A stretch of DNA of 64,000 bases from Spisula solida. Taxonomy: Eukaryota > Mollusca > Bivalvia > Venerida > Mactridae. Positions 35,101-47,100 of this stretch are shown here, in pieces. A program made the translations under genes and the position numbers. How positions within the stretch are numbered: the stretch's first letter is position 1; every line of letters begins with the position of its first letter. The notes under the pieces are model-generated. The model made no database searches. It was not told the DNA's origin and saw nothing but the letters and a program-made list of their open reading frames with translations. The DNA is taken from contig OX365952.1 in the NCBI GenBank assembly GCA_947247005.1, positions 51,006,722 to 51,070,721 of the forward strand, given 5' to 3'.

Positions 35101-38100
35101 TAATGTCTGTAATCCTACCAGTAATCTCACCGGTCCAGTTCAACATGATCACTTCATTCAGCTCTTTATCAGATACATAGATAGAACTACTGTTAGCTTG
35201 AACATATTCTAGGCAATTAAATACATGTTCACCAGTTGAATCTGTGTCCACTCTTGTGATTACTCTACCTTTCATGTCCATTATTTCAAGTTTCCCAGGG
35301 TTCCAGTATGTTACAACAAGTTTATCTTGATGACAGCATATACCCCAACATGCACCATCTGTTTGTATTGTATGAGATTTACTCAGCTTGTTTGATACTG
35401 ATATAAACTGTATATGTTGTCTACCTAGTACAGTGACAGCTACCTGTGTACTTGTTGTTGTTGTGATATCCTTGGGTGTATCTGTACCGAGTGAGAGGTG
35501 TGAGATGATTGATTTACTGTTCACATCAACAAGCTTGATGGAGTCATTCCCCCAGTCAGTCAGTACAAGTTTATCAGGAGGTAACACTGTCATACCTGTG
35601 ATCCAACATCCCTTCATATCTTGTGATGACTGGACACAGATCTCACCTAGACATGTTGGATCGATGGTATCATCAGCTGAAGGTGGCTGTTGTAAGGAAG
35701 AACCTGCTGTTGCTCCATGTTTTGTTGAAATGTCTCCCAACATTTGCTGTTTCTGAAGTACGTCATTGATTGCCTGGCTTGGGACGAACTTGTACTCATC
35801 CATGCAGCTGTCTGTTGATAAGGAAGCGATGCTTTCTTCATACTCCTGTAGTTGTTTCTGTGCCTGTTTTATTTCCATGAACAGTAGATCAGCTTGTTTC
35901 GACGTGTTCAGTTGTTTGATGGTGTCATACGTGACCTGTACTACTTTCTTGACGTCTGCACATAGAGTGTCTGCTGTCTTCATTTGTTCAGTAACTTGAT
36001 GTTGTGTAGCTTGAAGTTTGGCTTCTAATGTCTTCTGTATCTCATCCAGTCTCTTGTTTATATCTTGTCTGTATTTCTTTATGTCTTGTAAACTTTGTTT
36101 AAGTGAATCCTTGGATTTATTGGCAGAGTTTGAAGTTTCTTTTTGGGTTGTTGTACATTTCTTGAGGAGTTTGTCCATTCGATCTATGGTTTGTTTGTAA
36201 TCTCTACTGTTGATCATGGTTTTAGAAATGTGTGGTATGTAGTCCACATCGCAAGGTTTGGTATGCTCCAAAGCTACGCATATACTGCATATCAATTTCT
36301 TATGAACATGGCAATATAACTTGAGCATTTCTTTCTTGTGATGTGGACAGGGTGATGTAAGGTTATCAGCAGTCGCTCCATGTACAACTGTATCTGTTAG
36401 TCGTTGGGTAGAAGGCATGGATTCTTTGTCTTGAAGTTTGTGATGCCTACTTAGTGTGGCCTTTTTGTGATGAATAAAACAGGCATGACAGAGATGCTCC
36501 TGACAATTGATGCAATAACCAAAGGCTGGTACTGTTGCCTCATCTCTGTGACACGGCAGGCAAACTATACTGTAGTCTTCGTCTGACCCCCGTGAAAATG
36601 ATGAACTTTGCTTTTTTGGAGTTGCCATATCTGTAATGAAAAGATTGTTTTTGATTTCAAAATGTACATGTCCTCAGACACGAAAAGTGTGTTTCTTCAT
36701 ATTAATTATGCCCTGGCCAAGGGTTAGAAGGGGCATAAAGATATGTCTGTATATCCATCCCAAAATGTAAGGTCACACATAACTTACAAAGTAATGGAGC
36801 TACAGTCATCAAGTAATATTACCGCCTACTCGATAGCCTAGTGGTTGAGCGTTCGCTTTGAGTGCGGGAGGTCTTGGGTTCGATCCCTGGCCGCGTCATA
36901 CCAAAGACGAAATAAAAATGGTACCAGAAATTCCCTTGCTAGACGCTCAGCATAAAAGGGAAACTGGCTTCTCTTCTCTCATACCCTCGTGGCGATGGAT
37001 AACATCAGGAATGAGGTGTGGAGAGTGATTAATATAAGTTGGAAAAACTTACAATCGACCTTAAATAAAATGAGTATAATATTAGTCAACACTGTTATCC
37101 TGGTTATCCAGTTACATGGATTGACCTTCAATACCCCACCCACATTCTATGACATTGTTTTCTGGTATACTTAACTATATTATAACATGACAAATAAAAA
37201 TATAATTAGTGAAACACACGGAAAAGACGGGTCGGGTTTCAAGTGTGATTTATTGATCCTATATTATAACATGGTCATTCTATTAGAGTACAGCAGTCTT
37301 GTCAACTGAGGCGCTATAATACTGATGATTTTTACACGAATTGACCTTCCATACCCCACCCACATGCTATGACAATATTGTTTTCCAATTGTGGAATTGA
37401 ATGTTTGTTACATGTTTCATGAGAATAAATATGGTTCAGGGCTTGACACTAACTTCTTTTTCATAGTGGTCAAAAGGACAAGCAGCTTATGAAACATGCT
37501 GGTCAGACAGAATTCCAGATGGTCCTATTTACTATTGAGTAATTAAAAATAACATTCATCATACAGTACAACTATATTCTAACTATGTACTGTTTCATTT
37601 TGAATAGTTAATGAGATTTCATTCAATGATTCCTATTATCAGTTTACATGCTCTCTTTAAAAAGTGATTAGATTCCATTTAAAAATGGGACCGCCTGCAT
37701 TCCATGAGTTAGTGGTCCTCCAGGAAAATCACTGGTTTCGGACCAGCGGGCCAGTGTTAGTGTCGAGCCCTGTGGTTTAAACTAAACTAAATACAAGTTA
37801 CAAACCTACACTTACCTGTAGTTATATATGTGTTTATTCTATTGATATCCACTGGTTCATATAAGACACTAGATTCAATTAAGCAAAACAATTAAGCTGA
37901 AGTTTGCACTGGTAAGCTTCAATTTCTGGCTGAGACTAAATTAATATAGCCAAGTTGTCTTAATCATAAAGTCCTCTAAATGCCCTCTAAGTGTCCTCTA
38001 ACGTCTTCCTCCTTGAATTGTCACTTTGTTTATGCATTTCACCGTCGCTATTGATATATACATGCATATAAAAATTTGAAGTTTGTACCAGCTATTCAAT

Positions 38101-41100
38101 ATATCAATTACATACCGTAGGTATAATTGTTTGAATTTTGTACTTGCTATTCAATATATCGTCTCAATGCATAGATTTTATGAAAAGAAATATTCTATGG
38201 CATTGCAATTTGATCCTGATCCACTGTGTGATAAAAGTAGAACATATTGTATAATAGCTCAAATCTATTTCAATTTACGCTGTTTGTAATAATTTATCGA
38301 GACGGGTATTTATTATTGGCAAATTTTAAGCTACGATAAGTAAAAAATTGTCACAATTTGTGTTCACTATTCAGGGCCCTATCAAGTTACAGAAAAGCAT
38401 GGGGGAGGAATATTTTCTAGGGTACATATAAGCGCTCAGACTTTTAATTTTAGAATGATAAAAGCAGACTATTGTATAAACGATAGAATCTATTTAAATT
38501 TACGCTGTTTGTGATAATTGATAGAGACAGGTACTATGTTTATCTTTGGCAAACATTAAGCTACGGTAAGTAAAAAAGTGTTCATAATTGGTGTTCACTA
38601 TTGAGGGCCGTATCAAGATACAAAAAGCATGGGGGTGAATACTTTCTTGTTGACATTAAAAATAATTTTAAGGGGGGGGGGGGGGGGGGGGGGGTAGGGA
38701 AAATCAAAATAACTACTACTTTTTTAAACCGTGTTATTTGCAAAGTATTACCTATGTGAAGTTTGTTTTTGAGTAGAAAAACATAGGTCAATGACTTACT
38801 TTTTTGGTAATATCCATCGAAATAACACACCTCAAAACAGGCATTTTAACATCAGAATCTATTGAAATTGGGGTAGGGGTTAAGGTACTTTAATAAACAT
38901 GAATAATCAAAATTGTCATAAGAACGTCAGAATCTAGGCAGTAATTGATATATACAAACAATACAATTGATAAAAAGATTAAAAGTATCACAAATACGAC
39001 CAGCATGTTAGTTTAATGGACGTTTCAAGGACGTATAAATTCTTTTTAAAATGGCACCAAAATGAAGTTTAATTCAACATTTCAACCTAAAAATTATTGT
39101 TGAAATAATAACTACAATTTTTGTGACAATGGTAAAATGAAAGAAAATTATATTGTGTTTTAACAGAAAACATCAACAATGTATGCTAATGTGCGTTTAA
39201 GAGTTATAAATGTGTAACCTTACCCAGTTCGAAACTTGCAAAATCGAAATTATTTGTTAAATAAATTAATTTTCATCAACTGGATCTCCCCTGTATGTAC
39301 GATACATCTTTAGCTCACCTGAGCACGAAGTGACATCAAAGAAAAACCTTGTTTACACTCTTGTGGTCATAATTTTCATTTATTCTTATTTAAACTTGGT
39401 CACAATGTTTGTCTCTATGAGATCTAGGTCACGTTCGTAACTGGGTCATCTAGGGTCAAAAACTAGGTCACCAGGTCACATCAAAGAAAAACCTTGTTAA
39501 CACTCTAGAGGTCACATTTATGACATGATCTTAATGAAACTTGGTCACAATGTATGTCTCTATGAAATCTAGGTCAAGTTCATAATTAGGTCATCTGGGG
39601 TCAAAAACTAGGTCACCAGGTCACATCAAAGAAAAACCTTGTTAACACTCTAGAGGTCACATTTATGACCAATTTCCATGACATCAAAAAGGCTTATATG
39701 CCAAAGCGTTATTAAAAGAGTGGAACTTTACTGTATTTTATACCTAAACCATTTAAAGAATAAGGGGGGGGGGGGCTATTGCCTTGATGGCAACTCTCTA
39801 GTGCTGCTTTCTGGGATGTGAATGTCAGGTTCAACCTTCCTATCAGGTAGTCTGATGTTTTATCGCTTGACTACTCTTAACATTTCTTTTGATTTATCTT
39901 ATTATTTCGTCTTTACTAGCATTATTGAAATGAGGCTTAAATGAAAATGTTTATATTTCTACAGAGTGATCAGTGTCATCAACTTGCTGCCAAACTAAAG
40001 GACCAGTATCCAGAGATAGACACGCCCACCTTGATAGAAGCTGCACAATATGTTCGTGATAAACAAACACCTAAAGCTGTTCAACTACTTGAAGTAAGTA
40101 CACTCTTTATTACAGGAGTCCTACAATTCTGGAATAATCCGGATTTGCTGCATCAGGAAGGACCTATTCTGTACAAAATGAAAGTTATTTGATGAAAAAT
40201 TTCAAAGAATTGACAAAGTTATGGTCATTTGAAGTTCCATATTCTGAATTTTAACAATAGAACAATGTTTGAAACCTAGTTAAGCTGTGTGAATGTTTGC
40301 TAATGGCACCCTAAACAGTCTTGCAACGTGTTTTCAGGATTGGGCATTATGCCTCAGTATGACTCCTTAGTATATCGATGACTTAGAATGAGGAGGTCGT
40401 AAGTACTACTTGCAACCTTATAACACTCATGCATATTTGAAACCTTGATAAGAGAAACATGAACGATTCTAAACTTTGAGTTAGTTTGATATTCAAGCTA
40501 TAGGTCAGCGTATGGAAGACAAGAAATTTGTCTTTGATGAGGGGGTATATTGCTTGGTATTTTGGTTCATCAGTAGACCAAATGGTTTCCGTTCCTTTCA
40601 ATAACCATGACCCTTTAACATTAATGACTATTTGGCTGCAATTGGGGCATACATGTCTTACAAACATCACTTGTTTTTAGGATTTGCAAACTTTCTAACT
40701 TTTACCCATATAAATGTATTTTATGATAAATACAGAATTACATGAAGACACAGAACAGTCCAGTGGTTAGTGTGTTACTGACTATAGCACAGTTACATCT
40801 ATGTTCTGGTAGTGTATACAAGGCGTGTGATGTACTACGACAACTTGGAGATCTCCAATATAAACCTGGCATGGTATGTATTATGTAGTGGTATTATAAC
40901 AGTGGTTTGTATTGCAGTTCTGGTGGGATTCCCATCTTTGATATTTAGAATTTTCTAGCAAAGCAAATGGTTTTAGATATTTTATGTGATTGACTGTGTC
41001 ATATTCCTTATATAACATACACTGTATTAGAACAAGAAATGAAAAAGAAAGTACATATTATTAGTTGTTAGTACCATTCAAAGAAATTACTTTGTAATGT

Positions 41101-44100
41101 CTTTAATTTTCCTAGAATAAAATGTTAATATCTGATGTACTGATACATGTATTGTAGTTGTTCATGATTTACTTAGGTAGCTGTATTATTGTTTTGTTGG
41201 TCCTTTAAGTGAAGGGAGATATATATATATATACATCTGTTATCCGATTACTTATGACACAGTGATCGGGGGTAGCTTGTAAAGTCGGCTGAATATGTGT
41301 ATAAGTATCAGACTTTATACCTATATACATATCCTTTCCCTTTACTTCAGGGATGTCAATATTCCTGTTTAATCCAGAATACCGGAGTTGTCTATTCTAA
41401 AACCTATGATTTCTGACCAAAATAAAAGTTATTTTATGAAAATATCTCAAGAAATGGCTAGTAAGTTATGGTAAATTTAATCTGCTCTGACAGATTTTCT
41501 TAATAAAAACTGAATTAATTATGGAAACAATGTTATTGAAGGCCTCTTGTTAGACAAAAATGATCTGCCGCATACGATTTTCCTGATTTTTAAATTGGCC
41601 CTGTTGACACCCCTGTTACTTAAAAGGTTGTACAAAAGGATACAGTCACCAGTGACATTTTGATGCTATCATGAGCTTTATGGTTACCTTACGTTTGACC
41701 TCACCTTAATATAACATTCTCTCTCACACATATTTAGGTATCAGCTCTGGTCACTTTATACATGAGCCAGGAGGATACAGAGTCGGCCATTGAGGTACTT
41801 TCTGGGGCCGTCAACTGGACACGGAAGAATGAGGTATGTGATCATATAGAATCAGATAGTTTCATGTTACATGGGTTCCTCCATAAAAAAATGGTGGGAA
41901 ATTGTTCGGCCATCTTGGTTTCCATGGTACACGATCTCGACTATACACTTTCGCTAAAATGAAACTTCAAACATCCCTCTACACAAATAAACCCAGAGGC
42001 ACTCTGGACTTTTTTTTTCACACTAAAATGTCCAGATGCTAGACTACTAGCTTCTTAATCTGAAGGGTTCATTTTGATACTTTTGACTAAATTTTACAAT
42101 ATATTTATATTAAGCAAAATCACCATGATTTTAAGAGAAAATAAACCTTTGAACCAAAACCTTGGGAGTTATAATGTGGCTTTTTAGAAATTCCAGGGGT
42201 CAAAACCCCTACTGCCGAGTCAAAAGAACCCCGGTATGATAAACCTTGTGTAGCCATGGTGTATCTAAGGGTTATAGCAAAATTTCTATAAAATGTAATT
42301 GAAAACATAATTAGCTATTGGATTAATTAGTTACCTTTATGCTGTCATAAAATCTGTATAGAGTTTGATAAAACAAGCATGGATTGGGATAAAAAATACT
42401 GTAGTATATGTTTTGATATTTTGTTCAAGATATGTAAGTGTAGAGTGGGGAATTACTTTTAACAATGAAACCACTAAAGGTCCTTGGTAATAAATTAAGT
42501 CTTAGTGTTTAAAAGATGTCGGGTCAAGCCAACTGGCTATTAATCATACTTAATACATTTAATCATAATCTAAATTAGCATATAGCTCATAAATAAGCAA
42601 AGTTATACATGTTATAGTTTGTATATAAAATGTTATCTTCAATCAATACTGGTACTAGATCAAGTTTGTCTTTCACTTTCAGCCAAAGTCAGATGCTTTA
42701 CAGACACTACTTAAAGTGAACACTAACTTCATGTTAAAGCATGGAAGTCCAGAACAAGCAATCAAATTACTGGAGGAATTAAGAAAGTAAGGACATTATA
42801 TATTTCACAGGGGTGTCGATATTTATGCCCCCATCTTTGATGAGGGGGTATATTGCTTTGCACATGTCAGTCTGTTGGTTGGTGACCAAATGGTTTCTCT
42901 TCAATAACTAGAACCCTTTGCCCTAGGCTCTTGAAAACTATAAATGGATGTTGGTCATCAACAGTAGATGACCCCTATTGATTTTGAGGTCAAGGTCACT
43001 GTGACCATTTCTGACTATTTGGCTGCCATCGGGGCATACATGTTTTACAAACATCTATTGTACGGAATTATAAGTATTGCATTAAAGTAAAGTGTGTGGT
43101 TTTTGTTTTCTTAAATATTTTGTTGTCTTTCTTATATTTATTATGTATAATTTGTTTTCTTATTCAGAAATAATCCGTCTGATCACCGAGTTTTAGCCCA
43201 GCTGATCTCTGCGTACTCCAAGGTGGATCCCGCCAAGGCTCAGAAGATCAGTCGCGATTTACCGTCAGTTGATGATATTGCGCAATCAGTTGATGTAGAC
43301 GCACTAGAGACGGCGTTCAGTTCTCTAGGTCCTAAATATATGAAGAAAACATTGAAGACTGAACCTTCACCAGGACCGTAAGTCACACTTTGTATATCAT
43401 CCATTTCTCTGACCACATTAAACTAAGACTCTGAGATTATGCTCTATTTCAGTCAAATGAGTCTTAATTTAATGTGGTTTACTAATATCAACAAGTCTTA
43501 TCAAGAACTTTCCAAAGGACTGAAGTCAACTCTTTGTAAGACATCCATCTTTGACTGCTGTCAAGATGTCTGGTCAATAAAACGAAGATTTAAAACTGAT
43601 TTATAATTATGATTGTGTATCGGATAAAATATGTAATACTGTCAAAGTTATTTGTTTGTACTTCAACCAAAGAAATAGTAAAAACCAAAAAAGCACTACA
43701 AAATCAACCGTGACCTTGGGTTCTAATTGTATAAAACTCTGTAATTGTTAACGAAAATATCCATTTTGTGATTTGTTAGGGTTATTCCCTGTTCGATTAT
43801 CATTCTTGTTTTTAGGTAGTTGTAATTGGAATCTTGTCTGACACTCTGATGTCAGTTCATTGATTTATGAGAGCTTTGCTGCCATACTAACTTGATGTAT
43901 AGTGAGCTTTGCTGCCATACTAACTTGATGTATAGTGAGCTTTGCTGCCATACTAACTTGATGTATAGTGAGCTTTGTAGCCTTGGTCCAGTAGTTAGTG
44001 TGCTGTATTTGTAATCTGGCGATCAGGGGTTCAATTTCTGGTCACAGGTCATACACTGCCATGATAAAAATTGACAACAGTGTCTCTATTCCTCCACATG

Positions 44101-47100
44101 TGGAGAAGTTGCTGGTTCCTTATGGAAGGGTAAATTAGTACTTGGTTAGTGTACAGAAAACTAGTTTGGTATATAACTGAAAAATTGTACGCTCAACCTG
44201 TATAAACCCAGCAGCTTAAGTTTTTGTGTAAATTGCACGTTAAACCCAAACAAACCAAACAGTTGTGTGAAACCTATACGTATTAATCATATGTAACTTT
44301 ATATATGGTCTTTTCAAACTTTCAAAAATGCTGTTTCATGCTATATTCAATTCTTTAAACCCTTCAGCTAACAATTTTGTGTGAAACCTATACGTATTAA
44401 TCATATGTAACTTTATATATGGTCTTTTCAAACTTTCAAAATGGATATTTCATGCTCTATTCAATTCTATTATGTTCATGGTATATTTCTTCTCTCAATG
44501 TACTGTTAAATCACATAGTTTTGTTGGTATTAAATTTCGTGGATTTTGATAAAAATGCTTTTTTGTGGGGTTGTAAATTTCGTGGATTACAGAACATGAA
44601 AGGATAAAACATGTATAAATTTGAGAGGTCATGTGGATTAGATTTGGTGGTGGAGTTCAACAATGAAAAAAACAAAAATTCGACCCTCAAAAAATAATGA
44701 TTTTACAATATTTCAATACAGAAAATATAAATCTTGTCATATTTCAGGTCTGGAGATTCTAGTGCTTTACTTCAAAAGAAGAAAAAGAAAAAGAGGAAAA
44801 GTAAGTTATGATTAGTTTTATAATTGGTTGACTATTATCAAACTGTCATATTTGAGAGAGCTACGGTATTACACTCGGAATCCTTGTAACACATCCCTGT
44901 CTCTTCCCTCGTAGTTAGAGGTCATTGGTGAATCAGGCAGTGAAAAACACAGATGATCATTCCGGACATGCATGAATGACTGTATGGTCAATTTAATCTG
45001 CTCTGAAGGATTTTATTCCAAACAAACTGAGTTAAATGTGGAAACAATGTTGTTGAAGTTACATGAAGGCCTGCATGGTCAATTTAATCTGTGCTGAAGG
45101 ATTTTTATGCCCCCTATCGATAGATGGGGAGGCATATAGTGATTCACCTGTCCGTTCGTTCGTCCGTTCATTCGTCCGTCCGTCCTGGTTAACCCAAATT
45201 GACAGTTTCTTCTAGCATTAATATGGCTTGCTACAAAGCTTTCATACTTGCATGGATGTTGTATATGAACACTCTCTACACGCCTGTATCACCTGACCCC
45301 ATTTTGACCTTCACCTTGACTTAATTTTGGACTTAGACTTATTGAAGGGTCAAATTCCTGGTTAACCCAAATTGACCGTTTCATCTAGCATTATTATGGC
45401 TTGCTACAAAGCTTCCATACTTGCATGGATGTTGTATATGAACACTCTCCACACACCTATATCACCTAACCTCATTTTGACCGTCACATTGACCTAATTT
45501 TGGACTTAGACTTATTAAGCGTCTAATTCTTGGTTAACCCAAATTGACAGTTTCGTTTTACATCATGTCCATCATGGCGTTGCCTTAAAACTTGGCATAC
45601 TTGTTTACTATCATAAGCCCCTTACATTATCAAAGCCATGTAACACTATCCAACATTATTACAGAATTATGGCCCCTGATTGACTTAGATTTTTATGGGC
45701 AAGGCTTCCATGGGGGCATAAGCGTTTATTGAACGCAGTCTTGTTTTCCAAACAAACTGAGTTAAATATGGAAACAATGTTGTTGAAGTTACATGAAGGC
45801 CTCTTCTTTGGCAGAAATGGTCAGTTGCATATGATTTTCAGAATTTTTGGTTTGGCTCTCTTGACACCCCTGTGATACCCAACCACAGGTTAATGATATA
45901 GAGCCACCATGGCTTTCTTAAATTATAATACTATAATAAAGCGTCAAGACAGAATTTTTTTTAAAATGGATTATGCATACTGGTTATTTTAGAGCTCTTT
46001 TATTTTTAGGAAAAAATAATGTCAGTTGCTTGATTTTTAGCCAAACTGATACTCGGTCGCAATGAATGATGTGGAGCTACTACACTACCCGACACTTATA
46101 ATCGGTTACCTTAATATTTCCAGCAGTGTATACAAACAGAACTATAAGTACGATAATAAATCAAGGAATAATTTTATTTCACATCTTAACAACCAGATGG
46201 TAAAAGTTTAACTGTATCTTGTTTATGGTTTAATGAATTAGATACAAATAAAAATCACCTCCAGCTTCCTTAGCACTTTGAAAACTGACCCATTATATGT
46301 GTTGGTAGTGTATATCGGTTTTGTTTACCTATTATTTGAGTGTACTTGATTTTGTAGCCAAACTGCCGAAGAATTATAACCCTGATGCTACACCGGACCC
46401 AGAGAGATGGTTACCTAAGAAAGAAAGGTCATACTATAGAGGCAAAAGGAAGGATAAGAAGAAAGATATAGGTAAATGGTGTTACATAATCTGAAATGAA
46501 ATTAATTAGCATTCAGGACATGGGGAACAGGTTCCTCGTGGTCTAGGGGAAGCTTCGGGGAAGTCATGAGGCAGTTTGTGATATCAGAAGGAATTGTGAT
46601 GAATCGGGCGGTATCGGGAGAACATCGCCGTTGGGACGTAGGGTTAAATGGTGTTTTACATAATCTGAGATGGTTATATTTTATGTTTTACTTAACCACT
46701 CTATATCTCAATATTTAACCTTATTTGGCCTGTTTAAGAGATGAAACACTAAATTTCTTTACACTGGTTTGTGTTTTACGTAATCTGAAAAATTAGTTTT
46801 TGACAGATATTTTGGATCCGTCATGAGTTTGTTTGGAGATCAACATTTCTAAAACGAGTCTAGAAAAGACAAGTTATTTACCAAGCCTTTGGCAAGCTTA
46901 ATAAATTGTTTTCGTGACAAGTTTAAGAAATGTTGATCTCAAAGACAACGAGTGGTGGATTCTTTTTATCACATTTCCATAGTTACCAAGTCAAAGCAAT
47001 GTCAGAATTAACAAATTTAAGTAGGCGACGCTGTTTTCGTGCCAAAAAGTGGTGACGTCACGTATTTGTTATCACACGTGTTGGAGAACACTGTTCCGTC

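Larger units (their letters stand above)
36631..37815 (-). other. Probable 5' UTR intron of the TRIM-like gene
   Basis: Minus strand: ctacag|gtaagtg donor at 37815 and ttttcattacag|at acceptor at 36631 enclose about 1.2 kb. The intron contains a SINE and MITE family E copy 2. The first exon would lie just right of 37816. Its start is unknown. Confidence 0.5.

Noticed and set aside
36829..36900. Possible tRNA gene on the + strand
   Set aside because: Continues into a SINE body shared with the start of the window, and the cloverleaf is incomplete.
41762..41962. Separate small gene starting at an internal ATG
   Set aside because: It is SRP72 exon 12 read into the intron.
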